64,000 bases of DNA from positions 1 to 64,000 of the forward strand of contig NZ_CP042332.1 of NCBI RefSeq assembly GCF_008253865.1, given 5' to 3'. How positions within the stretch are numbered: the stretch's first letter is position 1; every line of letters starts with the position of its first letter. Shown here in pieces: positions 10,173-18,990 of the stretch. Both the position numbers and the translations under genes were made by a program. The notes under the pieces are model-generated. The model did no database searches and was not told the origin of the DNA. It saw nothing but the letters and a program-made list of their open reading frames with translations. Source of the stretch: Bosea sp. F3-2 (GTDB lineage Bacteria; Pseudomonadota; Alphaproteobacteria; Rhizobiales; Beijerinckiaceae).

Positions 10173-10619
10173 CTACCGGATCACCAAAACAGGGATTGTC
10201 GTAGTTGCCAGAACCTCTGATGTCTGACTGCCGAGCAAAACCTTCTGCACACCACGCCGGCCATGAGAGGACATCACGATAAGATCACAGCCATTGAGCT
10301 TGGCCGAGCGGACGATTGCCTCGGCAGGCGAATCATCAATTTCGTGCTCCAGATCTACCGTAACGCCGTGTTCGGACGCGTGTTGTTCGATGGACGCAAA
10401 TCGTTCCTTCATGAGCGCATCAATCTGGTGGTCGTAGCCCCCGATGGGATCACCGACGCCGCTAAGTCGGGCTGCGCGTGCCATTTCCGGGCTCAGGGGC
10501 TGCGACACGGTCAGAACCGTGACTTTCGCCCCGAGCGGCTTGGCGAGTGCCAGGCCATGTTCAAGACCCTTGCGAGCAAGTTCGGAGCCGTCTGTTGCGA
10601 TGAGAATGTGCTTGTACAT
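10173..10619 (-). CDS. Universal stress protein (UspA family)
   Basis: A 148-residue protein starting MYKHILIATDGSELARKGLE at ATG 10619, preceded by GGAGAGG. The C-terminal ATP-binding block is visible as MSSHGRRGVQKVLLGSQTSEV followed by IPVLVIR, matching G-x2-G-x9-G-S/T. It probably binds ATP and acts in cytoplasmic stress tolerance. It stands alone between an IS3 end and a broken DUF1214 gene; no operon partner is seen. Confidence 0.93.
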   Translation of the reverse strand: MYKHILIATDGSELARKGLEHGLALAKPLGAKVTVLTVSQPLSPEMARAARLSGVGDPIGGYDHQIDALMKERFASIEQHASEHGVTVDLEHEIDDSPAEAIVRSAKLNGCDLIVMSSHGRRGVQKVLLGSQTSEVLATTTIPVLVIR

Positions 10620-10734
10620 TTGCCTCTCCGTCAGCAATCGCATTGGCATTCTGGATGATGGTGCTCCGAAGACAAGCGTTCGCTGCCGAGCTTCGTGACG
10701 CTCGGCAGCGAACGATTGACTGAGGGTCAGCCCG

Positions 10735-11275
10735 TACCCGAGGGTAACCGGGCGGACCGGGTAAGTTCGAGGTGCCCGCCTGGGACCAGGCCAGCCAGAA
10801 GGAGATCTGCGACCTGCTGATCGTGCTTAGCGATACGCTGCCCGACAAGAACCGCATGTTCGGCACGCACGTGAGGTCGATCCGGTCCGCTTCCTGCTCG
10901 GCACGGCCTCGGCCTGGGGCGGTAACCCCGACAAGGAGGCCGTCTACCTCAATGTCTTCCCTGAGAAGGACGACGGCAGGACGGTCTACGGCCTGAAGGT
11001 GCCGGCGAGCGTGCCGGTCGACGGCTTCTGGTCGGTCAGCCTCGACAACAAGGACGCCTTCTTCGAAAAGAATGAACTAGGCGCCTATTCGCTCAACAAC
11101 ATCACCGCAAAGAAGAGTGCCGACGGCAGCTTCGAAATCCAGTTCGGCGGCCGCTACGGCAAGATTCCCAACTGCCTGCTGGTCACGGCCGGCTGGAACT
11201 ACATGATCCGGCTCTATCGACCCCAAGCGGAAATCCTGAACGGCACCTGGGCTTTCCCGCTGCCGTCGCGAGATC
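10735..11275 (+). pseudogene. DUF1254/DUF1214 protein, C-terminal remnant with frameshift
   Basis: The first frame reads VPAWDQASQKEICDLLIVLS and DTLPDKNRMFGT. A shift near 10870 leads to EVDPVRFLLGTASAWGGNPD and then to VPVDGFWSVSLDNKDAFFEK, YSLNNITAKKSADGS, IPNCLLVTAGWNYMIRLYRP and ILNGTWAFP. These are the conserved C-terminal DUF1214 blocks. The N-terminal DUF1254 domain and the start are missing. After about 11,270 the frame only reads through the antisense of the VIT gene. It is inactive. Confidence 0.75.
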
Positions 11276-11324
11276 GGCCGCGCTCCCAGGGCCGGTCTCG
11301 GGTCCTGGGAATGCTCGCCTTGGC

Positions 11325-12020
11325 TCAGATGGCTTTTCCGATGAGCGCGCCGACCGCGGCTGTGAGGCCCATCGCAAACGCTCCCCAGAAGGCGACGCGG
11401 ACGGTGGGTTGCAGAATGGCGGCACCGCCGGCCTTGGCTCCGAGGGCTCCAAGCGCCGCCAGGAAGATCAGCGACATGCCCGACACGATGGCGACGAGGT
11501 GGCTGGCGGGTGCGAGCGTCGCGGTGATGATCGGGAGGGCGGCGCCGGCCGCGAAGGTTGCAGCCGAGGTCAATGCGGCCTGGACCGGCCGCGCTGCCGT
11601 GGCGTCAGTGATCCCAAGCTCCTCACGGGCATGCGTGCCCAGGGCATCCTTCGCCATGAGCTGCTCGGCGACCTGTCGCGCCAACGCCGGGGCGACGCCG
11701 CGCTCGACATAGATTTGGGTCAGTTCCTGCACCTCGAACTCCGGCTGGACGGCCAGCTCCTCTCGCTCGCGCGCAAGATCGGCATCCTCGGTGTCCGATT
11801 GGGAGCTGACCGAGACATATTCCCCCGCCGCCATCGACATGGCTCCGGCGGCGAGCCCGGCCACGCCTGCGACCATCACCTCGCTCGATGAGCTCGCCGC
11901 GGAGGCCACGCCGACCATTAGGCTGGCCGTGGAGATGATGCCGTCATTCGCGCCCAGAACGGCGGCCCGCAACCAGCCGATCCTGGCGACGAGATGGTTC
12001 TCACTGTGAAGACGGCTCAT
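11325..12020 (-). CDS. VIT1/CCC1-family Fe2+/Mn2+ transporter
   Basis: A 231-residue membrane protein of the vacuolar iron transporter family. It starts with HxxNH-like residues (MSRLHSENHLVARIGWLRAA), followed by the helix 1 block VLGANDGIISTASLMVGVA, the helix 2 block AGLAAGAMSMAAGEYVSVSS, a polar acidic linker (~75-140) and three C-terminal helices. Its ATG (12020-12018) overlaps the TGA of the P-type ATPase gene (ATGA), so the two are translationally coupled. Such proteins move ferrous iron or manganese out of the cytosol; with the Irr box upstream of the operon, iron/manganese detoxification is likely. Confidence 0.92.
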   Translation of the reverse strand: MSRLHSENHLVARIGWLRAAVLGANDGIISTASLMVGVASAASSSSEVMVAGVAGLAAGAMSMAAGEYVSVSSQSDTEDADLAREREELAVQPEFEVQELTQIYVERGVAPALARQVAEQLMAKDALGTHAREELGITDATAARPVQAALTSAATFAAGAALPIITATLAPASHLVAIVSGMSLIFLAALGALGAKAGGAAILQPTVRVAFWGAFAMGLTAAVGALIGKAI

Positions 12021-14032
12021 GCCCGATCGTCCTTTTCATTTCTGGACAGTCGCACCCTGTCGGCGGCCGGCAGGAGCCGCGCCGAGTTCGAGATGAAGAT
12101 CAGTTCCGACGAAACATGGATGAAGGCGGCCAGGAGCGGGTTCAGGAAGCCGAAGGCGGCCAGCACGATGCCAAGCGCGTCGACGGTGATCGTGCCCGAA
12201 AAATTCTGCCAGATCACATGACGGGTGCGCCGGGCGATCCGGACTGTCGCGACGAAGCGCTCGAGGTCGTTGGCGAGCAGCACGATGTCCGCGCTCTCCT
12301 TGGCGACGTCGGTGCCCGATCCCATCGCGATGCCGACGCTGGCGGCGGTCAGGGCCGGCGCATCGTTGATGCCGTCGCCGAGCATGGCGACCTTGGCGCC
12401 GGATGCGACCAGCGCTCGCACGCGTTCCAGCTTCTGCTCGGGCAGCATGCCGGCCTCGACCGCATCGATCCCCAGGCTGGCGCCGACGCTGTTGGCGACC
12501 TCGGCGTTGTCTCCGGTGAGCAGGAGCGTCCGGATCCGCATCGCGTGCAGGGCGCAGATGGCGGCAGCGGCTTCCGGGCGCACCTCGTCGGCAACGGCGA
12601 ACGAGCCTGCATAGAGCCCGTTGATCGCGACGTAGATCTCGGAAGAAACGGCCTCGCCGGCGCAGTCGAGCGGAACGTCGATGCCGTCGGCTTGCAGAAG
12701 CTTGACGCTGCCGATCAGGATGCGGTCGTCGCCCAGCCGGGCGGCGACGCCGCGCCCGAGGCTGTAGGCGAAGCTGTCGGGCTCCGGCACCGCGATCCCG
12801 CGGGCGCGCGCCTCGGCAACGACCGCCTTGGCGAGCGGATGCTCCGAGCGCAGCTCGGCCGAGGCCGCAAGCCGCAGGAGCTCCGCCTCGGCGCGGCCAG
12901 CGGCCGGATGGACCGCCAGCACCCGGGGCTCGCCGAAGGTCAGCGTGCCGGTCTTGTCGAGCACGATCGTGTCGATCCGGCCGAGGGTTTCCAGGTGCTT
13001 TCCGCCCTTGACGATGGCGCCGTTGCGAGCGGCGCGACCAATGCCTCCCAGCACCGCCAGAGGCGTGCCGGCGGCGACTCCGCAGGCGCCGGCGACAATG
13101 ACCACCGAGATCGTGTCGCGGACATTCCCGGTGAGCAGGTAGGTCAGGATCGCCGCGGCGAAGGAGAAATAGACGAGATAGCCGGCGAGCTGATCAGCGA
13201 GGCGCTGGACCGGAGCGCGGGACTGCTCCGCATTCTCGATCGCATCGATGATGCGTCCGAAGCTGGTGTCGCGCCCGATACGGTCCACCTGGATGTCGAG
13301 CGCGCCGGACTGGTTGATCGAGCCGGCGAAGACGACGTCGCTTTCGCGGCGCTTGACCGGCATGGACTCGCCGGTGATGCGCGCCTGATCGACATAGGAT
13401 TCGCCCGCCCTGACGACGCCGTCGACGGGGATGTTCTCACCGGGCGCGACGAGGACCCGGTCGCCGATCCCGATCGTTTCGATCGGGACGACGGAGATCA
13501 CCCCGTCGCGGCGGACTGTCGCGCGCTGCGGCATCACGTCGATGAGATCGGTGATCGCGGCCCGGCCGCGATCGACCGTCAGATGCTCCAGCTCCTCGGC
13601 CACGAGCACGAAGAAGGTGACGACCAGCGCGGTGAAGAACTCCGAGATCGCGGCTGCGGCCACAATGGCGATCGCCATGGACAGCTCCATGGTCATCCGC
13701 CGCTCCTTGATGTTGTCGAGCGCCTCGCGAAAGATCGGCCAGGCTCCGAACAGCAAGCCCGCTATGCCGACGATGTTCCAGCCGGCGACGGGGCGGACGA
13801 GCTGGAACCAGACCAGCGTCGCCGAGACCGCGACGACCACAATGCGCAGAACCTCGATGGTCTCGACGTCATGACCGTAAAGGGTCAGCGCGCGCGGCAC
13901 GCGATCTCCGAGCCAGCCCGGCAGGCGTCCGGCACGCTCCGCCGGACGCGCAGGGCAGGTGCAATCAGACGGGCGGAAGCAGGTGCAGGGCTGCGCGCTG
14001 GCGGGGCAGAGCGGCGCGGTCTCGGTCATCAT
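12017..14032 (-). CDS. P1B-type metal-transporting ATPase with GAC in place of CPC
   Basis: A 671-residue pump. The N-terminus is cysteine-rich (seven Cys within residues 9-26) but lacks a classic GMxCxxC domain. Then come TGES (220-223), the phosphorylation motif DKTGTLT with Asp359, SEHPLAKAV for ATP binding and GDGINDAPAL near the hinge. In the transport helix before the phosphorylation domain, where P1B pumps have CPC/SPC, this protein has AGACGVAAGTPLA, so the proline is Ala316 and one cysteine (Cys317) remains. Metal specificity therefore cannot be taken from the standard classes. It is co-transcribed with the VIT transporter. Confidence 0.9.
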   Translation of the reverse strand: MMTETAPLCPASAQPCTCFRPSDCTCPARPAERAGRLPGWLGDRVPRALTLYGHDVETIEVLRIVVVAVSATLVWFQLVRPVAGWNIVGIAGLLFGAWPIFREALDNIKERRMTMELSMAIAIVAAAAISEFFTALVVTFFVLVAEELEHLTVDRGRAAITDLIDVMPQRATVRRDGVISVVPIETIGIGDRVLVAPGENIPVDGVVRAGESYVDQARITGESMPVKRRESDVVFAGSINQSGALDIQVDRIGRDTSFGRIIDAIENAEQSRAPVQRLADQLAGYLVYFSFAAAILTYLLTGNVRDTISVVIVAGACGVAAGTPLAVLGGIGRAARNGAIVKGGKHLETLGRIDTIVLDKTGTLTFGEPRVLAVHPAAGRAEAELLRLAASAELRSEHPLAKAVVAEARARGIAVPEPDSFAYSLGRGVAARLGDDRILIGSVKLLQADGIDVPLDCAGEAVSSEIYVAINGLYAGSFAVADEVRPEAAAAICALHAMRIRTLLLTGDNAEVANSVGASLGIDAVEAGMLPEQKLERVRALVASGAKVAMLGDGINDAPALTAASVGIAMGSGTDVAKESADIVLLANDLERFVATVRIARRTRHVIWQNFSGTITVDALGIVLAAFGFLNPLLAAFIHVSSELIFISNSARLLPAADRVRLSRNEKDDRA

Positions 14033-14081
14033 AGCGAGATATTCCGATCAAGCGGATGCGGAGGGTGTCCGTGATAGCTAA

Positions 14082-14098
14082 TTTAGAATTATTCTAAT
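14082..14098. promoter_or_regulatory. Iron control element (Irr box) in the ATPase-VIT promoter
   Basis: TTTAGAATTATTCTAAT is nearly palindromic and matches the rhizobial ICE pattern TTTAGAAnnnTTCTAAA. On the minus strand it lies within the 17-bp spacer of a possible promoter, TTGTAA (14102-14097) and TAGCTA (14079-14074), about 50 bp before the ATPase start. A regulator bound here would block RNA polymerase. Irr is the known binder in Hyphomicrobiales; that it acts here is inference. Confidence 0.65.
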
Positions 14099-14200
14099 TA
14101 CAAGATATGCGATGGGCGGCCCCCAACTTTGCCGGTGATGGCGGTCCGAAACGACAGCGCAGCAAACCGCCCCTTGCGGCCCGCGTCCTCGACGAGACGC

Positions 14201-15556
14201 CTAAGGCCTCATCGCGAAGAGTTCCTGGTGAAACCGTTCCGTCACCGACAATCCGGCAGCGGCGAAGTCCTCGCGCAGCGCCTCTCCAAAGCCCAAGGGA
14301 CCGCAGAACCAGATGCTGGCGGCCCGCCATTCCGGCACGGCCGCGCGAATGCGATCGCCGGTCAGGCGGCCATTCCGGGCGTTCACGAAGATATGCAGAG
14401 GGATGTTCGCGGCCTCGGCATCCGCCTTGAGCTTCGAAAGCGCGGTCTCGTCGACATCGGCGGTCGGATGGAACAGGTCCACCTCTGGCAGCGGCTGGTC
14501 CGGGCGTGCCGACCGCTCCTGGGCCAGGTATTTCATCCTGGCGATGAACGGCGTGATGCCGATGCCTGCGCCAATCCAGATCTGCCGGGGCTGGTTGTCG
14601 TCGAAGTTGAAGCAGCCATAGGGGCCCTCGACCTTCACATTCTGGCCGACGCGCAGTTTCTCCCGCAGCCGGCTCGTGTGGTCTCCGAGTTCCTTGGCGA
14701 TGAAGGTGATCCGGCGGTGATCGCCATGCCATGCCGAGGCGATGGTGTAGGGGTGCGCGCCTTCGCGAACATCCGACGTCGCGAAGGCAAACTGCCCAGG
14801 CTTGTGGCCGGGCCAGCCATCCGGCACGTCGATCTCGACCTCGAGGACGTGCACGCCTGGATAGTGCTGGAGTGAGGCGATCCTGCCTTCGACCTGCCGT
14901 CTGGCGCCGACACGGCGCAGCAGAACGATTGCGGCCGCATAGGTGCCCGAGGCCAGGAGCAGTGCCATCACCACGCCGAGCGGCGATGTCCAGTAGTCGA
15001 AGTCGGTCAGGACGACAGCGTGGAACGCCAGAACCAGATAGGTGACTGCAAGCAAGCGGTGCGTCTTGTAGAAGAGGCGGTAAGGGAAATACCTGATGAG
15101 CGCGAGTACGATCAGGAGAACTGACGCGTAGAATGCCCATTCGCCAATCCCCTCCGCCGTGCCGCGCAGGCTCGCGAAGGCTTGCTCGATCGGATTTTCC
15201 AAGGGCGGCCGCGTTCCGCGCACGGGCCGGTCGAGCCAGCCCCAGCCGACCGCCCATTTCGGTCCCTGGCTCCAGAGCCAGTGGATCACCGATACGACCA
15301 GTGCGGCGATGCCCAGCCATTTGTGCAGGCGGTACATCTTGTCCAGCCCGCCGAGCCAGCGTTCCGGCCATCGCGGCCGCAACGCCAGGACCATCGCCAC
15401 ACTCATCGCGGCCATGGCCACGATGCCGCTGTACTGGACCATGGCGGCGCGCAGGGCGAAGAAATTCCCTGACTGGAATACCGTCGGCTCGGCCGCCAGC
15501 CACAGAAGGCTCGACAGGCCTAGCAGGTACCAGAACGCGTATTTGATGTTGCGCAT
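14201..15556 (-). CDS. Ferric-reductase-like flavocytochrome (FRE/NOX family)
   Basis: A 451-residue membrane oxidoreductase. Six or so helices occupy residues ~1-215, with heme-ligand candidates His in MYRLHKWLGI and VIHWLW and, later, YKTHRLL and AFHAVV. The cytosolic half has the FAD block HPYTIAS and the NAD(P)H block GAGIGITPFIARM, ending with FCGPLGFGEAL and a C-terminal ELFAMRP. It should carry electrons from NAD(P)H through FAD and heme to an acceptor such as Fe(III) or oxygen. ATG 15556 was chosen; a TTG three codons upstream is possible. It lies upstream of the iron-regulated pump on the same strand but has its own leader. Confidence 0.88.
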   Translation of the reverse strand: MRNIKYAFWYLLGLSSLLWLAAEPTVFQSGNFFALRAAMVQYSGIVAMAAMSVAMVLALRPRWPERWLGGLDKMYRLHKWLGIAALVVSVIHWLWSQGPKWAVGWGWLDRPVRGTRPPLENPIEQAFASLRGTAEGIGEWAFYASVLLIVLALIRYFPYRLFYKTHRLLAVTYLVLAFHAVVLTDFDYWTSPLGVVMALLLASGTYAAAIVLLRRVGARRQVEGRIASLQHYPGVHVLEVEIDVPDGWPGHKPGQFAFATSDVREGAHPYTIASAWHGDHRRITFIAKELGDHTSRLREKLRVGQNVKVEGPYGCFNFDDNQPRQIWIGAGIGITPFIARMKYLAQERSARPDQPLPEVDLFHPTADVDETALSKLKADAEAANIPLHIFVNARNGRLTGDRIRAAVPEWRAASIWFCGPLGFGEALREDFAAAGLSVTERFHQELFAMRP

Positions 15557-16210
15557 CGCCGTCAAAATTCTCCGAGAAGATGAGGATTAAACCCTACGCG
15601 CCGCGGGGCGAGTCATTGACAGAGGTCAAGCCCGGTCGGCGCGCCATTGCCGTTCCCACAATCCGTCCTGGCGTCGCGGGCGTAGCCCGAAACGTTGGGC
15701 CGATCGGAATCTCTGACCGTGCAGCGGGCAGCGTCGAACCCCTCGCGCAACAATCTGCCGCCAGACCTTGCGCGCGCCATGCGCCTGATGGCCGACCTCG
15801 GCCTGCAAGGTGTCATTCGTGGCAAGTCGATCCGCACGACCATCCAGGACAAGGCCGCACCGTGCCCGCTGGACCATGTCAACCGGGTCTTCCATGCACC
15901 GGCGCCAAACCGGCTCTGGGTCTCGGACTTCACCTACGTCTCGACCTGGTCGGGCTTCGTCTACGTCGCCTTCGTGATCGATGCCTATGCTCGGCGGATC
16001 GTCGGTTGGAGGGTGTCGCGGACAGCCCATGCCAGCTTCGTGCTCGACGCGTTGGAGCAGGCTCTGCACGAGCGCCGACCTGTGCACCGGGGTGGCCTCG
16101 TGCATCATTCCGACAGAGGTTCTCAATACGTCAGCATTCGATACACCGAGCGCCTCGCCGAGGCCGGTATCGAGCCCTCCGTTCGGCAGTGTGGGCGACA
16201 GCTACGACAA

Positions 16211-17526
16211 TCTATGGACGCCTCCCGCAGCAAGATGATTTCTGACGTTGAACCCGGCATTGGGTGCGTAAATCTATCCGGCCTGTCGCTGGAGCGATCC
16301 CGCCCCGGGCCATGATGGGCTCCGCTGCTCTCTCCCTCATAACGCTATCGGCCTCGAAGGCCATGTCGTAGGTCAGGGTCGAGAACGCGGTCCTTGCCGA
16401 GTTGCCATCATCCTTCATCTCGCACGCATCATCGCTTGCGCGACGACCTTCATACCCACATCAGGCGCGGGCGTAGTCCTCCTGCCGCGTCAACATCGCC
16501 CAGGCGATCCGAACAGTCTTGTTCGCCATGGCCACGATCCCCTTGTTGAAGCCGCGGCGATCAATCACCGCCTGGAACCAGCGTGATCGCGGATCTGTCT
16601 TGGTCTTCAACCTCAACGCGACCGCTCTTGCGCCATGCACGAGTTGTCGACGCAGATAGTGGTTCGCGCGTCGCCCGACCCCGCCCAGACGGGATTTGCC
16701 GCCGGTCGAATATTGGCGCGGAACCAGGCCGATCCAGGCCGCCATCTCTCTTCCAGACTGGAACTGTCGAGGATCGCCGATGCTGGCGGCGAGTGCCGTC
16801 GCAACAATCGGGCCCACACCTGGTAGCGTCATCAGGCGGCGGCAAGTCTCGTCCTCTCGGCAGATGGCGATCAATCTATCGTCTAGCCGCTCGATACGGC
16901 CTTCCAGGCTCTCCAACTCGTCAAGAAGCGCTTCGAAGGTTTCCCGCGCCATGGCGGAGACGCGGGCTTCGGCGAGCCCGCCGCGGACGCGTGAAAGAAG
17001 AAGCGCCGCACCTTTCGGATAGATCAGGCCGTATTCGGCCAGCAGACCACGCAGGTGGTTGATCAAGCTGGTCCGTTGCACCACGAGACGGTCCCTGACG
17101 CGGTGCCGCGACTGCAGATCTTGTTGCTCCTCGGTTTTGACTGGCACGAAACGCATCGTCGGCCGCGATGCCGCATCAAAAATCGCCTCGGCATCCACCG
17201 CGTCGTTCTTCGATCCGCGCACGAAGGGCTTGACGAAATGGGGATTGATCAGCCGCACCTCGTGTCCGGCAGCCATGAACAGGCGCCCCCAATAATGGGC
17301 TGTCGCGCATGCCTCCATGGCGATAACCGCCGGAGCGAGCTTCACAATCAGCGACGGCAAGCCCTGACGGCCGACGCGCCGCGAGATGATCTCGCCGTCT
17401 GCGCTGATCCCATGCACGTGAAATGACTGCTTCGCCAAGTCGATTGCCAGCATCCGCATGTCCCGGCCTCCTGCTCATCAAAAGCCCCTAATCAAGGGCG
17501 CGGAGCGGGAGGCGTCCATCCCATAA
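16211..17526 (-). mobile_element. IS110-family element (IS1111 group) with 15-bp inverted repeats
   Basis: The element sits inside an IS3 orfB. Near its ends is a perfect inverted repeat: ATGGACGCCTCCCGC at 16214-16228 and GCGGGAGGCGTCCAT at 17505-17519. Subterminal repeats of this kind mark the IS1111 group of IS110 elements. One complete transposase is inside. Removing it restores the IS3 sequence DSYDNAKAETING almost exactly. Confidence 0.85.
16461..17459 (-). CDS. IS110-family transposase (complete)
   Basis: A 332-residue DEDD transposase. It begins MRMLAIDLAKQSFHVHGI (first Asp), has the Glu in VIAMEACATAHYW and the Asp pair in GSKNDAVDAEAIFDA. The C-terminal half holds the transposase-20 block TLPGVGPIVATALAASIGDP, FQSGREMAAWIGLVPRQYST and GRRANHYLRRQLVHGARAV with the catalytic serine region. 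No stop or frameshift interrupts it, so this copy could be active. It is transcribed against the IS3 remnant around it. Confidence 0.93.
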   Translation of the reverse strand: MRMLAIDLAKQSFHVHGISADGEIISRRVGRQGLPSLIVKLAPAVIAMEACATAHYWGRLFMAAGHEVRLINPHFVKPFVRGSKNDAVDAEAIFDAASRPTMRFVPVKTEEQQDLQSRHRVRDRLVVQRTSLINHLRGLLAEYGLIYPKGAALLLSRVRGGLAEARVSAMARETFEALLDELESLEGRIERLDDRLIAICREDETCRRLMTLPGVGPIVATALAASIGDPRQFQSGREMAAWIGLVPRQYSTGGKSRLGGVGRRANHYLRRQLVHGARAVALRLKTKTDPRSRWFQAVIDRRGFNKGIVAMANKTVRIAWAMLTRQEDYARA

Positions 17527-17860
17527 CGCCAAGGCCGAGACGATCAACGGCCTCTACAAAGCCGAGCTCATCCATCGGCGCGGACCATGGCGAAGCTTCG
17601 GAGCCGTGGAGTTCGCGACGCTGACCTGGGTCGACTGGTTCAACAACCGCCGGCTGCCGGAGCCCATCGGCAACATCCCACCGGCCGAAGCCGAAGAACG
17701 CTACTACGCGATGCTGGATGAGCCAGCCATCGCGGCGTGACTCAAACCAAACGGCCTCCGGCGAACCCAGGGCGGTTCACGCGCTGGTGTTAAAGCTCTT
17801 GCGAACCGCTGTCTCGCTCCTGAATCCTTTTCCGCGGTCCACTTCTAGGGGGAAGGAGAC

Positions 17861-18082
17861 ATGCCGTTTTCATCGTTGAGCGACCCAGCAGATCTCGCTC
17901 GGGCCCATGCCGCACTGGAGGCCGTCTGGAACGAGGTCAAGACGTCCGTTCCCAAGCCGGAGCATGAAAGGGAGCGCAAGAGAATCGCCTATCTCGTCGC
18001 CGGCTTTGCGCCCGTGGCGCTCGATGAGGAGGATCTGAAGCGGAACGTCCTGCTTCATTACAGACAATCGGTGCTTAGCTGA
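17861..18082 (+). CDS. Small hypothetical protein, 73 residues
   Basis: Starts MPFSSLSDPADLARAHAALE at ATG 17861 behind a strong GGGGAAGGAGAC site. It is rich in Ala, Glu and Arg, mostly helical in character, with AYLVAGFAPVALDEEDLKRN in the second half. Short proteins of this pattern are common in Hyphomicrobiales and have no known role. It begins ~80 bp after the IS3 right end and is the first intact host gene there. Confidence 0.6.
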   Translation: MPFSSLSDPADLARAHAALEAVWNEVKTSVPKPEHERERKRIAYLVAGFAPVALDEEDLKRNVLLHYRQSVLS

Positions 18083-18391
18083 GCCAAGCTCGCCGACGAT
18101 TGCCGGCGGGCTCCTCATCGACTTGTGCCGGCTCTCCTCGGCTTTCACGTAGTGTTCGCTGATGCTCCCGCGCGACGAGAGATTTTTGCCGCCGCACTTG
18201 GAGCAGCGATAGCGCAGGCAGATATCCGGGGTCGAAAGATCATCGGGCAGCCCGCCGAGGCTGATCTCAGCATAGCGAACACAATCGTCACACCAGACCT
18301 CAGCCAGCCTGTATCCGTTGGGCGCGTTCTGAGCCGACCGCCGCTGGCCGGATTTCGCGCCCATCCTTGTCGTAGGCGCGGCGTAGATCAC
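17870..18391 (-). CDS. Zinc-ribbon-like hypothetical protein, 3' end doubtful
   Basis: The N-terminal half (18391 to about 18170) looks real: EVWCDDCVRYAEISLGG and YRCSKCGGKNLSSRGSISEH give two CxxC pairs that would bind one zinc ion. After SRHKSMRSPP the frame runs on as an antisense of the 73-residue gene on the other strand, which is unlikely to be coding. The native stop was probably lost by a small indel near 18,115. No clear ribosome site precedes the ATG at 18391. DNA or RNA binding is possible but not shown. Confidence 0.4.
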   Translation of the reverse strand: MIYAAPTTRMGAKSGQRRSAQNAPNGYRLAEVWCDDCVRYAEISLGGLPDDLSTPDICLRYRCSKCGGKNLSSRGSISEHYVKAEESRHKSMRSPPAIVGELGSAKHRLSVMKQDVPLQILLIERHGRKAGDEIGDSLALPFMLRLGNGRLDLVPDGLQCGMGPSEICWVAQR

Positions 18392-18405
18392 GCTTCATCG
18401 AGGAG

Positions 18406-18909
18406 CTATTGCTGCCGAGCGGAACTCGTTGCCAGCCGGAATACCTCCTGGAACGACGGGTCGTTGTCGAGAGGCGCCTGGAGAGCTTCCCCTTTGGCCG
18501 AGACGAGCGTCAACTGCATTCCTGCGCCCTGCGACAGGGCTTCGAGCATCACCTGCAAGCCTGCCTCGTCTATCGGTGCGAAGATCGTAGCGCCTCGGTC
18601 CGCGATCTGCCGATGCAGGAGCCTCACGAACGGCGCAGGCGGCCTGCTTTCGACCTGCAACTGAGCAAGCGCCCGAACTTCCGTCTCACGGAACCCGGGC
18701 GCCACGGTGATCGTGACGACGCGGTCTTTGCTGACGGCAATCTCGACGGTGACGATGTCATCGCGGCCGTTCAGCCCACGGATGATCCATTCCCGACCAA
18801 ACCCGTCGCCTTCCTCAAAAACTTCCCAGGCGGAGTAATTGACGGATACCTGGCCGCTCCCCGGGCGGGGTGGAGTCTGATCCTCATTTCGATGTTCGAT
18901 CTCGCGCAT
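18406..18909 (-). CDS. Hypothetical protein, 167 residues
   Basis: ATG 18909 is preceded by GGAAGG nine bases upstream; a TTG at 18918 would add three residues. The protein reads MREIEHRNEDQTPPRPGSGQ, then WEVFEEGDGFGREWIIRGLN, TVEIAVSKDRVVTITVAPGF and ILE-like helices toward the end. There is no signal peptide and no membrane segment, so it should be cytoplasmic. No family is recognised. It is divergent from the 18,991 gene and convergent with the zinc-ribbon gene. Confidence 0.6.
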   Translation of the reverse strand: MREIEHRNEDQTPPRPGSGQVSVNYSAWEVFEEGDGFGREWIIRGLNGRDDIVTVEIAVSKDRVVTITVAPGFRETEVRALAQLQVESRPPAPFVRLLHRQIADRGATIFAPIDEAGLQVMLEALSQGAGMQLTLVSAKGEALQAPLDNDPSFQEVFRLATSSARQQ

Positions 18910-18990
18910 GGTAATCAACCTTCCACAGTTCCAAGTTGACTCCCCAGTCGAATGTTCTCATTATGTTCTCATAATTTGAGGACGAGGACA

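Larger units (their letters stand above)
15770..17740 (+). pseudogene. IS3-family orfB, frameshifted and split by an IS110-family insertion
   Basis: The frame shows MRLMADLGLQGVIRGKSIRT, APNRLWVSDFTYVSTWSGFV (first catalytic Asp), FVIDAYARRIVGWRVSRTAH and LVHHSDRGSQYVSI (second Asp). A one-base insertion near 16182 (GTTCGGC for GTCGGC) breaks the frame just before DSYDN. The coding sequence is then interrupted at about 16,211 and resumes at 17,527 as AKAETINGLYKAEL, with the last catalytic Glu in AETING, ending PAIAA at 17740. A terminal repeat GGCGGTTCA ends at 17779. The N-terminal ~80 residues and the left end are absent. Confidence 0.85.

Noticed and set aside
12116..14074. 652-codon open frame on the plus strand
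   Set aside because: It is the antisense of the P-type ATPase gene, whose motifs are unmistakable; composition is that of a GC-rich shadow frame.
15560..15580. TTCTCCGAGAA before the ferric reductase as an Irr or Fur box
   Set aside because: Only an 11-bp palindrome overlapping the ribosome site; it does not match the TTTAGAAnnnTTCTAAA pattern.
10086..17779. A single composite IS3 transposon carrying the USP-VIT-ATPase-reductase block between its two halves
   Set aside because: The left fragment begins TGAACTGGTCC and the right one ends GGCGGTTCA; the ends do not match and the middle of the IS is missing, so two different IS3 elements are more likely.
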